From DASUFP01 sp036274495 (GTDB lineage Bacteria; Bacteroidota; Bacteroidia; AKYH767-A; OLB10), in the NCBI GenBank assembly GCA_036274495.1, contig DASUFP010000109.1:1-6728 (forward strand): a DNA stretch of 6,728 nucleotides, in the 5' to 3' direction. Below, one piece after another: positions 6,636 to 6,728 of this stretch (position 1 is the stretch's first letter; each line of letters begins with the position of its first letter). The notes beneath the pieces were generated by a model. The model worked only from the letters and a program-made list of their open reading frames with translations, did no database searches and was not told where the DNA came from. The position numbers were made by a program, and so were the translations under genes.

Positions 6636-6728
6636 ATGAAACTGCTGAACCGGTATTTCTCTTTTACAATGCTGCTTGGCTCCATTGTAATAGCAGGCTG
6701 TAATACCGCTTTTGATGATATTAAATAT
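6636..6728 (+). CDS. lipoprotein, N-terminus only (cut by window end); possibly SGNH/GDSL-type
   Basis: Thirty-one codons are visible and run off the window. The residues form a classical lipoprotein signal: a basic start (MKLLNR), a hydrophobic core, and the lipobox IAGC with the lipidated cysteine at residue 22, followed by NTAFDD. The protein should be lipid-anchored, probably in the outer membrane. Its ATG follows the porin's TAA with no gap, so translation is likely coupled and the two products probably work together. From knowledge of Bacteroidota gene order, a lipoprotein directly after a FadL-like porin is often an SGNH/GDSL lipolytic enzyme. Nothing in the visible 31 residues tests this. 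Confidence 0.8.
   Translation, partial: MKLLNRYFSFTMLLGSIVIAGCNTAFDDIKY

Overview
The window looks like chromosomal DNA from a member of the Bacteroidota. The evidence is a roughly 1,030-residue DUF2723/TMEM260-like membrane protein of the type common in that phylum, a FadL-like outer membrane porin directly followed by a lipoprotein, a short signal-less NodB-type deacetylase, two perfect matches to the Bacteroidota -7 promoter box (TAnnTTTG), and little sign of Shine-Dalgarno sequences. I cannot place it below phylum level. No RNA gene, insertion sequence, CRISPR array, or phage or plasmid gene is visible.

Layout. Positions 1-128 are a non-coding leader that opens with a C-rich tandem repeat; its complement has four runs of G and fits a G-quadruplex. 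Positions 129-3224 (+) encode a polytopic DUF2723 protein, probably a lipid-linked-sugar glycosyltransferase of the protein O-mannosyltransferase-like type. After a 99-bp spacer rich in small inverted repeats comes a polysaccharide (NodB/CE4) deacetylase at 3324-3944 (+), which probably uses a GTG start. A 125-bp tail-to-tail gap with a 13-bp direct repeat separates it from an L-2-hydroxyglutarate dehydrogenase/oxidase (LhgO) at 4070-5293 (-). A 109-bp divergent promoter region (5294-5402) then leads to the FadL/OmpP1-like porin at 5403-6635 (+). Its stop codon abuts the ATG of a lipoprotein gene (6636 onward) that is cut by the window end.

How the genes relate. The first two genes run the same way and both belong to envelope or glycan chemistry (sugar transfer and N- or O-deacetylation). 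Their partnership is only an inference from adjacency. LhgO is a stand-alone metabolite-repair enzyme that returns L-2-hydroxyglutarate to 2-oxoglutarate. The porin and lipoprotein form a tight operon at the outer membrane. In Bacteroidota such pairs are often a hydrophobic-substrate channel with an SGNH/GDSL-type lipolytic lipoprotein, but only the lipoprotein's signal sequence is visible here.

The gene content is ordinary, and I found no convincing new multi-gene system. The points most worth a second look are non-coding: the G4 tract, the two divergent promoters whose -7 boxes lie almost on the start codons (suggesting leaderless or near-leaderless mRNAs), the hairpin cluster before the deacetylase, and an open reading frame that continues past the lhgO stop codon.
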